Part shown: in pieces, positions 55,776 through 64,000 of the stretch | Layout: every line of letters starts with the position of its first letter | Position numbering within the stretch: position 1 is the stretch's first letter | DNA from: Thermodesulfovibrionia bacterium | GTDB taxonomy: Bacteria > Nitrospirota > Thermodesulfovibrionia > UBA6902 | Length of the DNA stretch: 64,000 nucleotides | Reading direction: 5' to 3' | Assembly (NCBI GenBank): GCA_020053105.1 | Contig: JAGVNU010000070.1 | Location: forward strand, 30,428 to 94,427 | The notes under the pieces: generated by a model | Database searches by the model: none | The model's input: only the letters and a program-made list of their open reading frames with translations | What the model was told of the DNA's origin: nothing | Translations under genes and position numbers: made by a program

Positions 55776-57089
55776 TCAATCCTCACGAATTTGTCTTGCC
55801 CCGTCCCGTTTTGTTACATATACAAGCCCCTGTCCGGGATTTAATTCATAATGAAAGGGTTCCGGAATAAATTCCAACGGATATTCGGGAGATACGTCCT
55901 GAAGGGGCGCCCCGGCAAGGACAAATTCATTGAGGCTCTCCGCATAAAAATGCTGTTTACCATGGATGTCCTTGTTAATGATAATCAGCGCCTCATCATC
56001 CGTACGCGTAGAGGCCTTCCATAAGATAAGAATATCCGGATTATTATTCTGCAGTATCTCCGTGGGCGCATCTTCCTGAAAAACACTGTGCGCCTTTTTG
56101 ATATTATTGACCTTTTTTATGAAACTCGTGATATCAACATCGGTTTTCTCCCAGTCATCAGGCCTTGAATGCACTACATGCGTACTCCTGCGAAAACCTA
56201 ACTCATATCCCATAAGCATCATGACCCCCGCTGAATACAGCGCCGCAAGCAGATAACGCTGTTTCACTCCGGCGATATTTCCTCTGAAGTCTTCCATGAG
56301 CCTTGGCGTATCATGGCTGTCAGGGAAACTGATGGAATCCGACACATCTCTGGTCAGATCATACTGCGCCATCAGCCAGTGACCTTTGAGGTCCCACCAC
56401 TTGGAACTGTTAAATACATAATCGAAACCCGCCCTTGCCGTTGTCCTGGTCTGGTCAGCGGTACATCCCAGTGTCTCGGCAAAAAAGAGAACACCGGGAC
56501 TGTTCTTTTTCGTCTCCCTTATAAGCCTCTTCCAGAATTTGCCCGGCAGCTGATAGGCGGCATCACATCTGAAGCCTTTAAAGCCGAGGGTGATAAGGAA
56601 ATCAACTATCTTTTTTATAAACTGATAGAGGCCTTCGGGGTCCTTTGTTCCTTCGTAATTATATTTGGCAAGATCGCCCCACACAACCTTTTTCCCGTCA
56701 TCGCCATAACAGAAAGGATGCGCCACTTCACCTCTTTCCCAGGAGAACCATTCAGGGTGTTTTCTTGTGATCTCTGAATCAAAGGCGCAGTGGTTGACCA
56801 CCAGGTCGATCATGACACTGAGCCCGCACTTTTGGGCCTCTGCAATCATATTCCTCACCTGGTCCGCAGGACTTTTTTTGCTGTTTACATCCGTCAACAG
56901 GGGATTGAAACTGAAATAATCCGAAATCGAGTATAAACTGCCTGAATAGCCCGGCCGCTGTATCGGGTTCACAAAGACCCAGTTGAAGCACATTTCAGAT
57001 GCCCGTCTGAAATGCTCCCCCCAGAGGGAGAACCTTCCGGCAAGAAGGGGGAATATATTGTAGATGATCATCTCCTGAGGCTTTTTCAT
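55776..57089 (-). CDS. GH13 alpha-amylase-family enzyme, GlgE-like
   Basis: The 437-residue (beta/alpha)8 enzyme has the GH13 set: IDLVVNHC, GFRCDAAYQ (nucleophile Asp), FFAETLG (acid/base Glu) and FPDSHDTPR (transition-state Asp). The order and the short length resemble the core of GlgE-type maltosyltransferases without its N-terminal domain, but hydrolase activity cannot be excluded. It lies 9 bases upstream, in minus-strand order, from the end of the rhodanese gene, so the two may be co-transcribed. Confidence 0.8.
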   Translation of the reverse strand: MKKPQEMIIYNIFPLLAGRFSLWGEHFRRASEMCFNWVFVNPIQRPGYSGSLYSISDYFSFNPLLTDVNSKKSPADQVRNMIAEAQKCGLSVMIDLVVNHCAFDSEITRKHPEWFSWERGEVAHPFCYGDDGKKVVWGDLAKYNYEGTKDPEGLYQFIKKIVDFLITLGFKGFRCDAAYQLPGKFWKRLIRETKKNSPGVLFFAETLGCTADQTRTTARAGFDYVFNSSKWWDLKGHWLMAQYDLTRDVSDSISFPDSHDTPRLMEDFRGNIAGVKQRYLLAALYSAGVMMLMGYELGFRRSTHVVHSRPDDWEKTDVDITSFIKKVNNIKKAHSVFQEDAPTEILQNNNPDILILWKASTRTDDEALIIINKDIHGKQHFYAESLNEFVLAGAPLQDVSPEYPLEFIPEPFHYELNPGQGLVYVTKRDGARQIRED

Positions 57090-57098
57090 TGAATGCCC

Positions 57099-57449
57099 CT
57101 ACAGTTCCTCGACCGGCAGTCCATTATCCATCCACTCTACTATCCCGCCTTCGTAGACCTTCACATTCGGGACGTTCAGCATTTTCAGGGCAGATGCTAC
57201 TTTTTTGGATGCAACGCAGGTCTTTTCCTTGCAGTATACAATGATCTCTTTATACTTGAGCAGGTCCTTCCTTCTGTCCACTACTTCAGTATATGGGATT
57301 GTTGTTGCGCCCCTGATCCTGTACCTGTTCCCGCCGTACGTTCCGATTGTATCGACCAGCACAAAATCAGCCTTCCGCTCAAAACGCTCCAAAAGCTCAT
57401 CCTTGTCCACACATTCCAGCGATATGTTGAACGCGATCTGATATGACAT
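57099..57449 (-). CDS. Rhodanese-like protein
   Basis: A single rhodanese domain of 116 residues, with a likely persulfide cysteine in VYCKEKTCVASKKVA (the CxxxxC loop) and ADFVLVDTI..ATTIPYTEV. ATG 57449 with AAGGAG is the start; the frame opens further at 57485. It is divergent from the ferredoxin-molybdopterin fusion, with only 106 bases between, so they may share regulation; a sulfur-transfer role with it is possible. Confidence 0.87.
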   Translation of the reverse strand: MSYQIAFNISLECVDKDELLERFERKADFVLVDTIGTYGGNRYRIRGATTIPYTEVVDRRKDLLKYKEIIVYCKEKTCVASKKVASALKMLNVPNVKVYEGGIVEWMDNGLPVEEL

Positions 57450-57499
57450 TATTGCTCTCCTTCTATAGTGTTCTGAAAATAACATTTTATATATAACCT

Positions 57500-57516
57500 G
57501 TCAATTAATAATTGAC
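57500..57516. promoter_or_regulatory. Palindrome between the rhodanese and molybdopterin genes
   Basis: GTCAATTA (57500-57507) and TAATTGAC (57509-57516) are exact inverse complements around a single A. The position, between divergent genes and 40 bases before the fusion gene's ATG, fits an operator of a dimeric regulator. A T/A-rich stretch follows. Confidence 0.55.
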
Positions 57517-57555
57517 GTATTTTATTTTATAAGCGATATCCGTTAAATTAAAGCC

Positions 57556-60500
57556 ATGGCAAGACAGAACAGGAGATACGCGATGTTAATCAATCTGGAC
57601 AGATGCGTCGGCTGCTTTGCCTGTCAGGTGAACTGCAAGGCCGAGTATGATGTCCCCTTCGGTACCTTCCGGTGCAAAGTGGAAACTTACCACTCAGGCA
57701 GCTATCCGGAACTTCGCAAGTTCTTCCTTCCGCGCCTGTGCAATCACTGCGCCTCCGCACCCTGCATGGATGCATGTGAAGAACAGGCGCTGTTCAGAAA
57801 TCAGGATGGGATCGTCCTGCTTGATGACAGTAAATGCACCGCCTGTCAGAAGTGCTATGAAAAATGCCCTTATAACGCGATAGGGACAAGACAGGACAGC
57901 GGGGCCGCGGAAAAATGCGATTTCTGTTATGGCAGGAGGATTAGTAAAGGCCTGCTGCCCGTCTGCGTACAGAGCTGCATGGGAAAGGCCATGGTCTTCG
58001 GTGACATCAACGATAAAAAAAGCGATATATCACTCGCGCTGGAAAATAAAAATGTCAAAGCCCTTAATCCTGATCTCGGGACTAACCCGCTGGTTTTCTA
58101 CACATACAGCGGCCCGTTGGAAGGCTCGCCTCTGAATGATTATAAGGTTGAGAACATTCCTCATGCGCGCCGTACTTCAGGGAAACAGCAGACCGCGGGA
58201 CCTGACATTTCTTCTCAACTGGTTTATACATCGGACGCCATGTGTCCATCCGAATGCGGGATATCAGTGCTGGTTGAAGACGGAATCGCAAAAAAGATCT
58301 ACGGGAACCCGCACACGCTTGTTAATAACGGGACCTTTTGCGCAAAAGGCGCCTCCGGACTCCAGCTCACATACTCCCCTCACAGGATAAAGACCCCGTT
58401 AATGCGGTCAGGTGAAAGGGGTGAAGATAAATGGGACCCGATAACATGGAAAGAGGCCGCTGATTTCATCGCCGCTAAAATGATCGCCATAAAAAAGAAA
58501 TACGGCCCCGAATCGGTCTTTATGGATTGCGGGGACGTGACCGACAGAGAGGCTTATTACCGGCTGTTCCATGCCTTCGGCACCCCCAACACATTCAATC
58601 ACGGCAGTATCTGTGACCCCAACAGGAAATGGGGGCAGGGAATTATGCTGGGCGATGAAAGGCCCCTTCCTGACATTCAGAGACCGGTCCTTTTAAGAAA
58701 CGAGGATGGTGAATTATATCTTAATAGTAAACACGACATTAAACTTCTCCTCAATATCGGGGCCAACCCGTTTGTCGCAACACGCTTCAACTACATGTCC
58801 AAAGGAATCCCTGCCGCCAGAGAAGAAAACGGATGCGTATACATTGTTGTTGACCCGGCTTACACCAATTCCGCCGCGCACGCTGATATATGGCTGCCTG
58901 CAAGGCCAGGATCAGATGCCGCGCTGCTTGCTGCAATGCTTAACTTTATTATTAGCAACGATTCAAAGGAACTTCAGTATATGGACCACGGCTTTATTGA
59001 GAAATACACTATTGGCTGGCAGGAATTTAAAGACACCTTCCTTGAATACACAAAAAAGGAAGACCCGGCCAATGACCTGAATTACTTCACCCTGGAATGG
59101 GCAGAGGAGAAGACCGGAATTTCACCGGACAATATAAAAAAGATATCCCATTTATTCGGCATCACCAAACCAGCTGCAATGGAGATCGGCATACACGGCT
59201 CCTCCCACCATACAAACGGTGATGTAACATCCATACTCATGTCGGCGCTATGTCTGATAACAGGTAACGTTGATGTTCCGGGCGGTCTTGTCTTTATCGA
59301 CAGTCAGAAACCGAAGAAGGGCGTTAAAACAGTCGGAAAAGAATTTCTGGATAAAACGGTAAGCAGGGAAATAAGCGGCAGGCAGGTTACAGGAAAGCTG
59401 TCGGAACTGAACAAGGACACATTCGGCGACTATCCTGCTTCATGGAAGGGGGTGCTGACTGATCTCCCTGAAAAAATAAAAGGAGGCGTGAGGATAAAAT
59501 ACGGGCCATTCCGGGATTACCGTTATCCGGTCAAGGCCTTTGTAACAAGGGCGGGTAATCCGGTCATAACCGCAGGCAATACTTCCGCGTGGAAAGAGGC
59601 GCTGACTGCAAAAGATGGTGATGATTACCGCCTTGAACTCATGGTTTTTATTGATACCCACATCAGTGAAACAGGTAAATACGCGGACATCGTGCTGCCT
59701 GAAGCAGGTTACCTTGAAAGGATGGGGGTCAGCGATGTTTATACAATGAGCCCGGAGATCGCCCTCAGGGACCAGGTCATTAAACCATTGCATCAGTCCA
59801 GGACCCCTTATGAATTCATGATCACTCTTTCCGAAGCGCTGATACATAACAGTGACCCTGATATTAAGGCTGAAGATTTCCGGCTTAAATATATTGATGA
59901 AGAGGCATTCATAAATGAGATACTGTCTGATGCGCCCGGGTTTTATAATGTCGGGGAACCCCTACCCTACCCCGACTTTCCAGAGGGTTGTCTGATCAGG
60001 GGCATTCCGGATAATCCTGACGCTGCCTGGGGGAATAAAATCTTAAAACATGGTGAACCGCTTACTGCGGTCTGGCTCAGAAAACACAATGGGGTAGCCG
60101 TGTGGCCTGCCAGTTATTTCAGGTACAAAAATTCAACAGCTGCTCCCTCGGGAAAATACCCGAAGACAGTATCAAAAAAATTCGAATTCAAATTCAGCTA
60201 TACTGAAAATATCAACAAGACCTTCGGAACAGACCTGCCAGCGACCTTTTACTGGGCAGAGAGCAGGTGGAATCCCGGCAATACTCTATATAAAAATACA
60301 TATCCCGAATATCCCTTTCAGTTAATAAGCGGCAGGGTCCATCATGCCATGACCATGACTACGGTCTGCCCGTACCTTGCCGAGACGAATACGGAATGCA
60401 TGGAACCATTAAACGATCAGTTCGATTATACAATACCGGAGAGTTCGGCTGTTCCCAATAAGACCGGCCTGCAGGACAATAGAGAGAATTCATTCGGCCC

Positions 60501-60825
60501 TCGCAGCGTGTCTATTCCCGTCCTTGCCGTAAACAGGGTAGAGGGCAAGAATTTGGGCCTGAAGACCGGAGACCTGGTAACTCTCGAAAACCCTCTGGGC
60601 AGCAAAATCAGGGGAAAGGTCTTTTTGACTGACGAGATAATGCCGGGTACCATCAAGACCGCGTTCGGCCCTGGAGGGCAAAAGGCCTCAGGCATCGGTT
60701 TCATGAATCAAACATCTGAATATACTCCGAATATTAATGAGCTCCATGATCCCGGGAACATCTCATTATATACAGGGTCACCGGGATTCGGGGACATCAG
60801 GGTGAGGTTGATAAAGACGGGCTAA
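57556..60825 (+). CDS. Ferredoxin-molybdopterin oxidoreductase fusion
   Basis: One 1089-residue protein with two parts. Residues 1-200 are an NrfC/PsrB-type electron-transfer unit with four cysteine clusters (C17-C27, C62-C74, C94-C104, C121/124/137/141), enough for four [4Fe-4S]. Residues 220-1089 are a molybdopterin oxidoreductase: N-terminal DAMCPSECG...TFCAKG, where the first of the four usual FS0 cysteines is Asp227; SICDPN with the possible Mo ligand C353; and a C-terminal MoCo-binding domain. There is no Tat signal, so it is probably cytoplasmic. The two subunits are normally separate genes. A polysulfide/thiosulfate/arsenate-type reduction is possible; the substrate is not known. Confidence 0.88.
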   Translation: MARQNRRYAMLINLDRCVGCFACQVNCKAEYDVPFGTFRCKVETYHSGSYPELRKFFLPRLCNHCASAPCMDACEEQALFRNQDGIVLLDDSKCTACQKCYEKCPYNAIGTRQDSGAAEKCDFCYGRRISKGLLPVCVQSCMGKAMVFGDINDKKSDISLALENKNVKALNPDLGTNPLVFYTYSGPLEGSPLNDYKVENIPHARRTSGKQQTAGPDISSQLVYTSDAMCPSECGISVLVEDGIAKKIYGNPHTLVNNGTFCAKGASGLQLTYSPHRIKTPLMRSGERGEDKWDPITWKEAADFIAAKMIAIKKKYGPESVFMDCGDVTDREAYYRLFHAFGTPNTFNHGSICDPNRKWGQGIMLGDERPLPDIQRPVLLRNEDGELYLNSKHDIKLLLNIGANPFVATRFNYMSKGIPAAREENGCVYIVVDPAYTNSAAHADIWLPARPGSDAALLAAMLNFIISNDSKELQYMDHGFIEKYTIGWQEFKDTFLEYTKKEDPANDLNYFTLEWAEEKTGISPDNIKKISHLFGITKPAAMEIGIHGSSHHTNGDVTSILMSALCLITGNVDVPGGLVFIDSQKPKKGVKTVGKEFLDKTVSREISGRQVTGKLSELNKDTFGDYPASWKGVLTDLPEKIKGGVRIKYGPFRDYRYPVKAFVTRAGNPVITAGNTSAWKEALTAKDGDDYRLELMVFIDTHISETGKYADIVLPEAGYLERMGVSDVYTMSPEIALRDQVIKPLHQSRTPYEFMITLSEALIHNSDPDIKAEDFRLKYIDEEAFINEILSDAPGFYNVGEPLPYPDFPEGCLIRGIPDNPDAAWGNKILKHGEPLTAVWLRKHNGVAVWPASYFRYKNSTAAPSGKYPKTVSKKFEFKFSYTENINKTFGTDLPATFYWAESRWNPGNTLYKNTYPEYPFQLISGRVHHAMTMTTVCPYLAETNTECMEPLNDQFDYTIPESSAVPNKTGLQDNRENSFGPRSVSIPVLAVNRVEGKNLGLKTGDLVTLENPLGSKIRGKVFLTDEIMPGTIKTAFGPGGQKASGIGFMNQTSEYTPNINELHDPGNISLYTGSPGFGDIRVRLIKTG

Positions 60826-60858
60826 GATGAGGGAAGGGTTCACTCAGATGCACGCTCC

Positions 60859-61335
60859 TCACTCCACCACCCAGACAGCGCAGTTTTTCGCTTCATGGAT
60901 AAGCTGACTGGAAATGCTGCCGAAAAGGAACTCTTCTGTTTTCGATTTATGATGCCGTCCTACAACTACCGTACAACAGCCGATGTCGCACTGAAATGAC
61001 AGGATCATATCAGACAGCGACTTGGCGTCGCCGATGCATAATTTAACATCAACTTTATCCTCCTGAAAACCGGACTGAATCAGTACCTGCCTGTACTTAT
61101 CGAGCAGTCCGCTCATCTCTTTTTTCTTGTCATTTATCCATGAAACCCGCTCCTGCTCACTCCTGAAAAAATCCTCCTCCGGCTCCTGAACTATGCTTAA
61201 AAGCGTAATCTTAAACCCGGGGAAACCGCCTAAAAATTCACCGACATAAAGTATGGCGCGCTTTGAATCCTGCGTATCGTCTATGGCAATCAAAAGATGT
61301 TTGTCACGGGCTCCGCTGTTTGCTTCAATATTCAT
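60859..61335 (-). CDS. Universal stress protein UspA family
   Basis: The 158-residue protein has LLIAIDDTQDSKRAILYVGEFL at the N-terminus and TVVVGRHHKSKTEEFLFGSISSQLI with the GxxGS-like ATP-binding motif (diverged: GRHHKS..FGSIS) at the end. It binds nucleotide; the role is stress survival. SD AAAGGAG. It ends downstream of the kinase-like gene's order on the minus strand, so they may be co-transcribed. Confidence 0.87.
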   Translation of the reverse strand: MNIEANSGARDKHLLIAIDDTQDSKRAILYVGEFLGGFPGFKITLLSIVQEPEEDFFRSEQERVSWINDKKKEMSGLLDKYRQVLIQSGFQEDKVDVKLCIGDAKSLSDMILSFQCDIGCCTVVVGRHHKSKTEEFLFGSISSQLIHEAKNCAVWVVE

Positions 61336-61356
61336 AATGACTCCTTTGATAATTGT

Positions 61357-62346
61357 TTATTTTAATATGCTAAACGCTTCTTTCAGATCGGCAAGCAGCT
61401 CTGCCGTATTTAAATAATATACAGAGGCGCCTGCCGAAAAGTGCAGAAGTACCCTGTTTAAAGGTTCCGGGATATACGGGTAGACCTTCCGGAGATTTGC
61501 CACGCGGTAATTAAATACAATATTCAAATCATCTGAGTCGAGCCCGCTTAATGTATCCGGGGCATTATGCGACAGGTTGTGTGTTGTAACGTCGCCCCTG
61601 CCTGTTATATAGATGAGTATATTGCCGAGCCCGAACATGTCATAGCTGAATTTATTGGCCCTGTGGCGGTAATTGTAATCAAAATCAATCCACCGGTATC
61701 GTCCTGTGGCATTATCTTTCAGCAGATGGTCCCGGCGGAGGTCGCCGTGTTTTTCTCCGTGGGCGTGGAGAAAAGCGATGGCCTCGACAGCAGTAATAAA
61801 CTCCGAGAGCAGCCCGGGATAATGGTTGAAAAAATAATCTTCATGACTTGCGCCCAGAGTCAATGTAATATCCTCAAGTGACTTTCCGTGAATGAAGTCC
61901 ATAATCCTCAGAGGATTGCCCGCAGCGTCCATGAATGTCTCCCCCTGCATAAAGTCGGGTCTGCCCCGGACTATATTCAATATCCTCGCCTCTTTGAGAG
62001 GGCTTCGCACACACTCAAAGACCAGACTCCCTATCCTGCCTGTAAACGTCTCCCAGAAAGTCCATTTTAAAATCTTGATCCTGCCGGTTTTAAGGTCAAT
62101 GGCGCGTTTGACCCAGAATTTTTGCTGGTCCTCAATCCCGAATCTGCCTTCACGTTCGTTATTGCGCACCAAATACGGCACACCCCCAAGCACAACTACG
62201 TCATCATAATCCACCTGGAAAAAATCCGAAGTATCTTTAATCCGGACCCTGCCAGGCACACGCTCCGGCGGGACCCACAGCCGGACCATCTCCAGCAGTT
62301 CCTCCTCTGTGTACAGGGAAGTTTTATCAGACGCTTTTTTTCCCAT
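61357..62346 (-). CDS. Protein-kinase-like protein
   Basis: About 329 residues from ATG 62346 (AAGGG upstream); the longer frame from 62439 adds an unlikely Cys-rich segment. The C-terminal half has LHAHGEKHGDLRRDHLLK (catalytic loop: HGD in place of HRD) and WIDFDYNYRHR (DFD in place of DFG), and the N-terminal part has a candidate Lys region (FWVKRAIDLKTGRIKILKW). This suits the bacterial small-molecule or lipopolysaccharide-kinase type rather than a canonical Ser/Thr kinase. The target is unknown. Confidence 0.75.
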   Translation of the reverse strand: MGKKASDKTSLYTEEELLEMVRLWVPPERVPGRVRIKDTSDFFQVDYDDVVVLGGVPYLVRNNEREGRFGIEDQQKFWVKRAIDLKTGRIKILKWTFWETFTGRIGSLVFECVRSPLKEARILNIVRGRPDFMQGETFMDAAGNPLRIMDFIHGKSLEDITLTLGASHEDYFFNHYPGLLSEFITAVEAIAFLHAHGEKHGDLRRDHLLKDNATGRYRWIDFDYNYRHRANKFSYDMFGLGNILIYITGRGDVTTHNLSHNAPDTLSGLDSDDLNIVFNYRVANLRKVYPYIPEPLNRVLLHFSAGASVYYLNTAELLADLKEAFSILK

Positions 62347-62580
62347 GGTTACCCTTGCATTAAAAATTATATCAGGTCTGCAACAATTTACCCGCTTGCC
62401 GGCTGCCAAAAGCAGGCGCTTCAGGGACGGGCATGACAATTAACGCGGCTTTATTAATAAACTCCTTAGCAACCCGCTAATAGTTTATCGGAGATGAATG
62501 CGACATTCTTAATGCAGTGAGTGATTAAGAACTTCATTGACCCTTCGCCGGCCTCGGTGTCACCCATTTCGTTGGTGCTC

Positions 62581-63153
62581 TTATTTCTTTTCCTCTTTTA
62601 TCTTCTTACCCGCACTCCATGCATTACCCAGGCAGTCGCCGATTGACCAATATCGGTTGTCAGGCATTGTCAAAAGAAATGGGTTAATTTTCTTGATGTC
62701 CGGCTTGCCGTCGGTCAAATATTTATCTTCTGTATATATATTTATGATTTCAGCGATAAAGAAAGAATTCGTTGGAAGATCGACTGTCTGAACAACTTTA
62801 CATTCAATGGAAAGAGGACATTCATTTATCAAAGGGGCAGACTTGAGTTCGCCATAATATACTTCAAAGAGATCGGATTTATCTGTCCTTTTTCCTGACA
62901 CGAGCCCTGCATAGTCTGTTATCTCAACCATGTCTGATGAGGGAAGATTCACGCTGAACTCCCCTGTGTCACAAATAGCTTCATTAGAGGCATGGATCTT
63001 ATTAACGCAGATGCCGAGCATTGCAGGCTTGAAGTTCACCCGTGTCAACCAGTCCAAGGCCATAAAATTTACTTTACCCTTAAGATGTGTGCCGAGAATG
63101 GTTTGTGTCCAGGGCAAGCAGAATAAGTTCTTCTGATCAAATATAATTTTCAT
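62581..63153 (-). CDS. Flavin reductase-like FMN-binding protein
   Basis: The 190-residue protein has the split-barrel fold of the flavin reductase-like family: FMALDWLTRVNFKPAMLGICVN and SNEAICDTGEFSVNLPSSDM, which match the family's GxANxxTxxSxxPPxVxVxxx and xTxxxixxsxxFxVNxL pattern. It may bind FMN and act with a flavin-dependent partner. SD TAGGAG. Confidence 0.82.
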   Translation of the reverse strand: MKIIFDQKNLFCLPWTQTILGTHLKGKVNFMALDWLTRVNFKPAMLGICVNKIHASNEAICDTGEFSVNLPSSDMVEITDYAGLVSGKRTDKSDLFEVYYGELKSAPLINECPLSIECKVVQTVDLPTNSFFIAEIINIYTEDKYLTDGKPDIKKINPFLLTMPDNRYWSIGDCLGNAWSAGKKIKEEKK

Positions 63154-63226
63154 ATGTTTTTCTCCTAAAGTTCGGCTCGGTGTCAGGGCTTGGTCATCAA
63201 ATGGTTATGTTCTCGCGGCCATAAGT

Positions 63227-63652
63227 TTATGTGTTCTTTTCAATCTTGTCTTTCATTTTCGCATCGAATTTTGCCTTGTCGATAACGAACCTCTCATGTT
63301 TCCCTTTGGAAACTAAATCCACGCTATCATAGACCTCAACTTCAAATAACAACCTGCGCCTGTCAACTTCCACCAGTTTCACTCTTGCAATAACTTCCAA
63401 TCCCGGAGGTGTCGCAGCAATATGACTTACATCAATGTGAGTACCAACGGTCTGCTCTTCCGGCCAGTTGATGTGAGGGTTAATCGCTTGAATGCACGCC
63501 CACTCAATAAGCCCGACCATGTACCCGGTGGCAAAGACTTCGGGCATTGTCTGAAATTCCTCAGATTCAGGGTAAAGAGCTGCAACTATTTTCGAGTTGG
63601 ATATTCGAAACCTGAATTCATGCTCAATTCCCGGTTTTAATGATTCTTTCAT
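63227..63652 (-). CDS. Hotdog-fold thioesterase (fluoroacetyl-CoA thioesterase-like)
   Basis: The 141-residue protein has the hotdog-fold pattern of the FlK-like family: LKPGIEHEFRFRISNSK, MVGLIEWACIQAINP (the Glu of the catalytic set), GTHIDVSHIAATPPG (the His) and a C-terminal KHERFVIDK. ATG 63652 has AAGGA upstream; the frame also opens at TTG 63658. A general acyl-CoA hydrolase is likely. Confidence 0.82.
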   Translation of the reverse strand: MKESLKPGIEHEFRFRISNSKIVAALYPESEEFQTMPEVFATGYMVGLIEWACIQAINPHINWPEEQTVGTHIDVSHIAATPPGLEVIARVKLVEVDRRRLLFEVEVYDSVDLVSKGKHERFVIDKAKFDAKMKDKIEKNT

Positions 63653-63702
63653 TTTCAATCCTTCTCCGCAAAAGAAAATAATCAGAGAAATAATCAGGGA
63701 CC

Positions 63703-63740
63703 CATCCCGTATTTCTAGTTGTTTTTCTAAATATGGGATG
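63703..63740. repeat. Stem-loop near the right edge
   Basis: CATCCCGTATTT (63703-63714) pairs with AAATATGGGATG (63729-63740) with one G-T pair. A further GGGATGTATCCC lies at its right. Such GGGAT/ATCCC palindromes are typical of insertion-related repeats (REP or IS ends). It lies between the thioesterase gene and the foreign-looking methyltransferase fragment. Confidence 0.4.
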
Positions 63741-63798
63741 TATCCCCATATTTCCCATAAGGGTTAAGCCTCCTTTTGTCTTTTCTTCTGCCAACGCA

Positions 63799-64000
63799 TC
63801 ACCGCGGCATCAGCGCGAACACACCCCAGCCCAGGTATTCACGCGTGTAAGCGGCGTAGCGCTCGGGTTCCGAGGTCAGTTTGGCTCGAACATCTTTCGC
63901 TAACTCGTCGTCGGGATTGGCTTCAAGCCATCGGCGCATGGTGAGCCATTTGGCCGCCTCGTATCTGTCCCAGCCGTCTTGGTCAGCCAGAACCATTTCA
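63799..64000 (-). CDS. C-terminal part of a probable SAM-dependent methyltransferase (partial)
   Basis: The frame is open from the right edge; the stop is at 63799. The visible 66 residues contain WDRYEAAKWLTMRRWLEANPDDELA and a late YTREYLGWGVFALMPR. The pattern WDRYEAA..W...RWLEANPDD resembles the C-terminal part of class I SAM methyltransferases, but the SAM-binding part is outside the window. The base composition is richer in GC than most of the window, so it may be of foreign origin. Confidence 0.5.
   Translation of the reverse strand, partial: EMVLADQDGWDRYEAAKWLTMRRWLEANPDDELAKDVRAKLTSEPERYAAYTREYLGWGVFALMPR

Noticed and set aside
1..64000. CRISPR array, tRNA, rRNA, insertion sequence with transposase, or replication origin
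   Set aside because: No regularly spaced repeats, cloverleaf, rRNA or transposase frame was found; only REP-like palindromes and short inverted repeats are present.

Overview
The window looks like chromosome of a Gram-negative bacterium: it carries PgaA-type and other outer-membrane proteins, a lipoprotein, a twin-arginine [NiFe] hydrogenase, an A/V-type rather than F-type rotary ATPase, and moderate GC. Gene style and content would suit a Nitrospirota or deltaproteobacterial-grade lineage that uses hydrogen, but this is inference; there is no rRNA or marker gene to place it. Two membrane di-iron oxygenases (37.3 and 46.2 kb) suggest that it meets oxygen.

Layout. 1-2 kb: the tail of a DUF4149-like membrane protein, then recN. 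2.1-8.9 kb: a group 1 membrane-bound uptake hydrogenase (small subunit, large subunit, cytochrome b), an aminotransferase, a HicAB pair, a lipoprotein and the hydrogenase maturation protease. The large subunit is the main discovery: both cysteines of its N-terminal nickel-binding CxxC are in-frame UGA codons (3429-3431 and 3438-3440), so it reads RI-U-GV-U-TT, a possible double-selenocysteine active-site motif. Each UGA has a candidate hairpin at a bacterial-SECIS-like distance. 9.3-17.3 kb: a complete A/V-type ATPase operon (H/G-like, I, K, E, C, F, A, B, D) with palindromic REP-like repeats in its few gaps. 17.3-18 kb: AbrB/PIN toxin-antitoxin. 18-24.5 kb: type I restriction-modification (hsdM, hsdS, a four-helix-bundle gene, hsdR). 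24.7-26.2 kb: hypC, hypA, hypB. 26.4-33 kb: pgaABCD for poly-N-acetylglucosamine. 33.1 kb: hypE.

34-37.2 kb: an accessory patch with MNT/HEPN, an apparently frameshifted TIR/deoxyribosyltransferase-like plus TPR locus, and a second HEPN gene overlapping an unknown partner. 37.3-46.2 kb: fatty acid desaturase, then a bacterial NHEJ set (two Ku genes, a stand-alone LigD polymerase and, 3.6 kb further on, a LigD phosphoesterase-ligase), interrupted by a PAS-LuxR regulator, two small secreted proteins and an RHH/PIN module. 46.2-55.2 kb, mostly minus strand: sterol-desaturase-like enzyme, glycosyltransferases, B12-radical SAM protein, an unlisted 57-residue membrane peptide, a GT39-like membrane protein, TPR protein and an outer-membrane protein, which looks like envelope glycan or lipid synthesis. 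55.4-64 kb: ArsR regulator, GH13 enzyme, rhodanese, a large ferredoxin-molybdopterin fusion oxidoreductase, UspA, a protein kinase-like protein, a flavin reductase, a thioesterase and, at the right edge, the end of a probable methyltransferase with higher GC.

The hydrogenase structural genes, the protease at 8.4 kb, hypCAB at 24.7 kb and hypE at 33.1 kb should act together in making one enzyme; hypD, hypF and the selenocysteine genes selA/B/C/D are not in the window.
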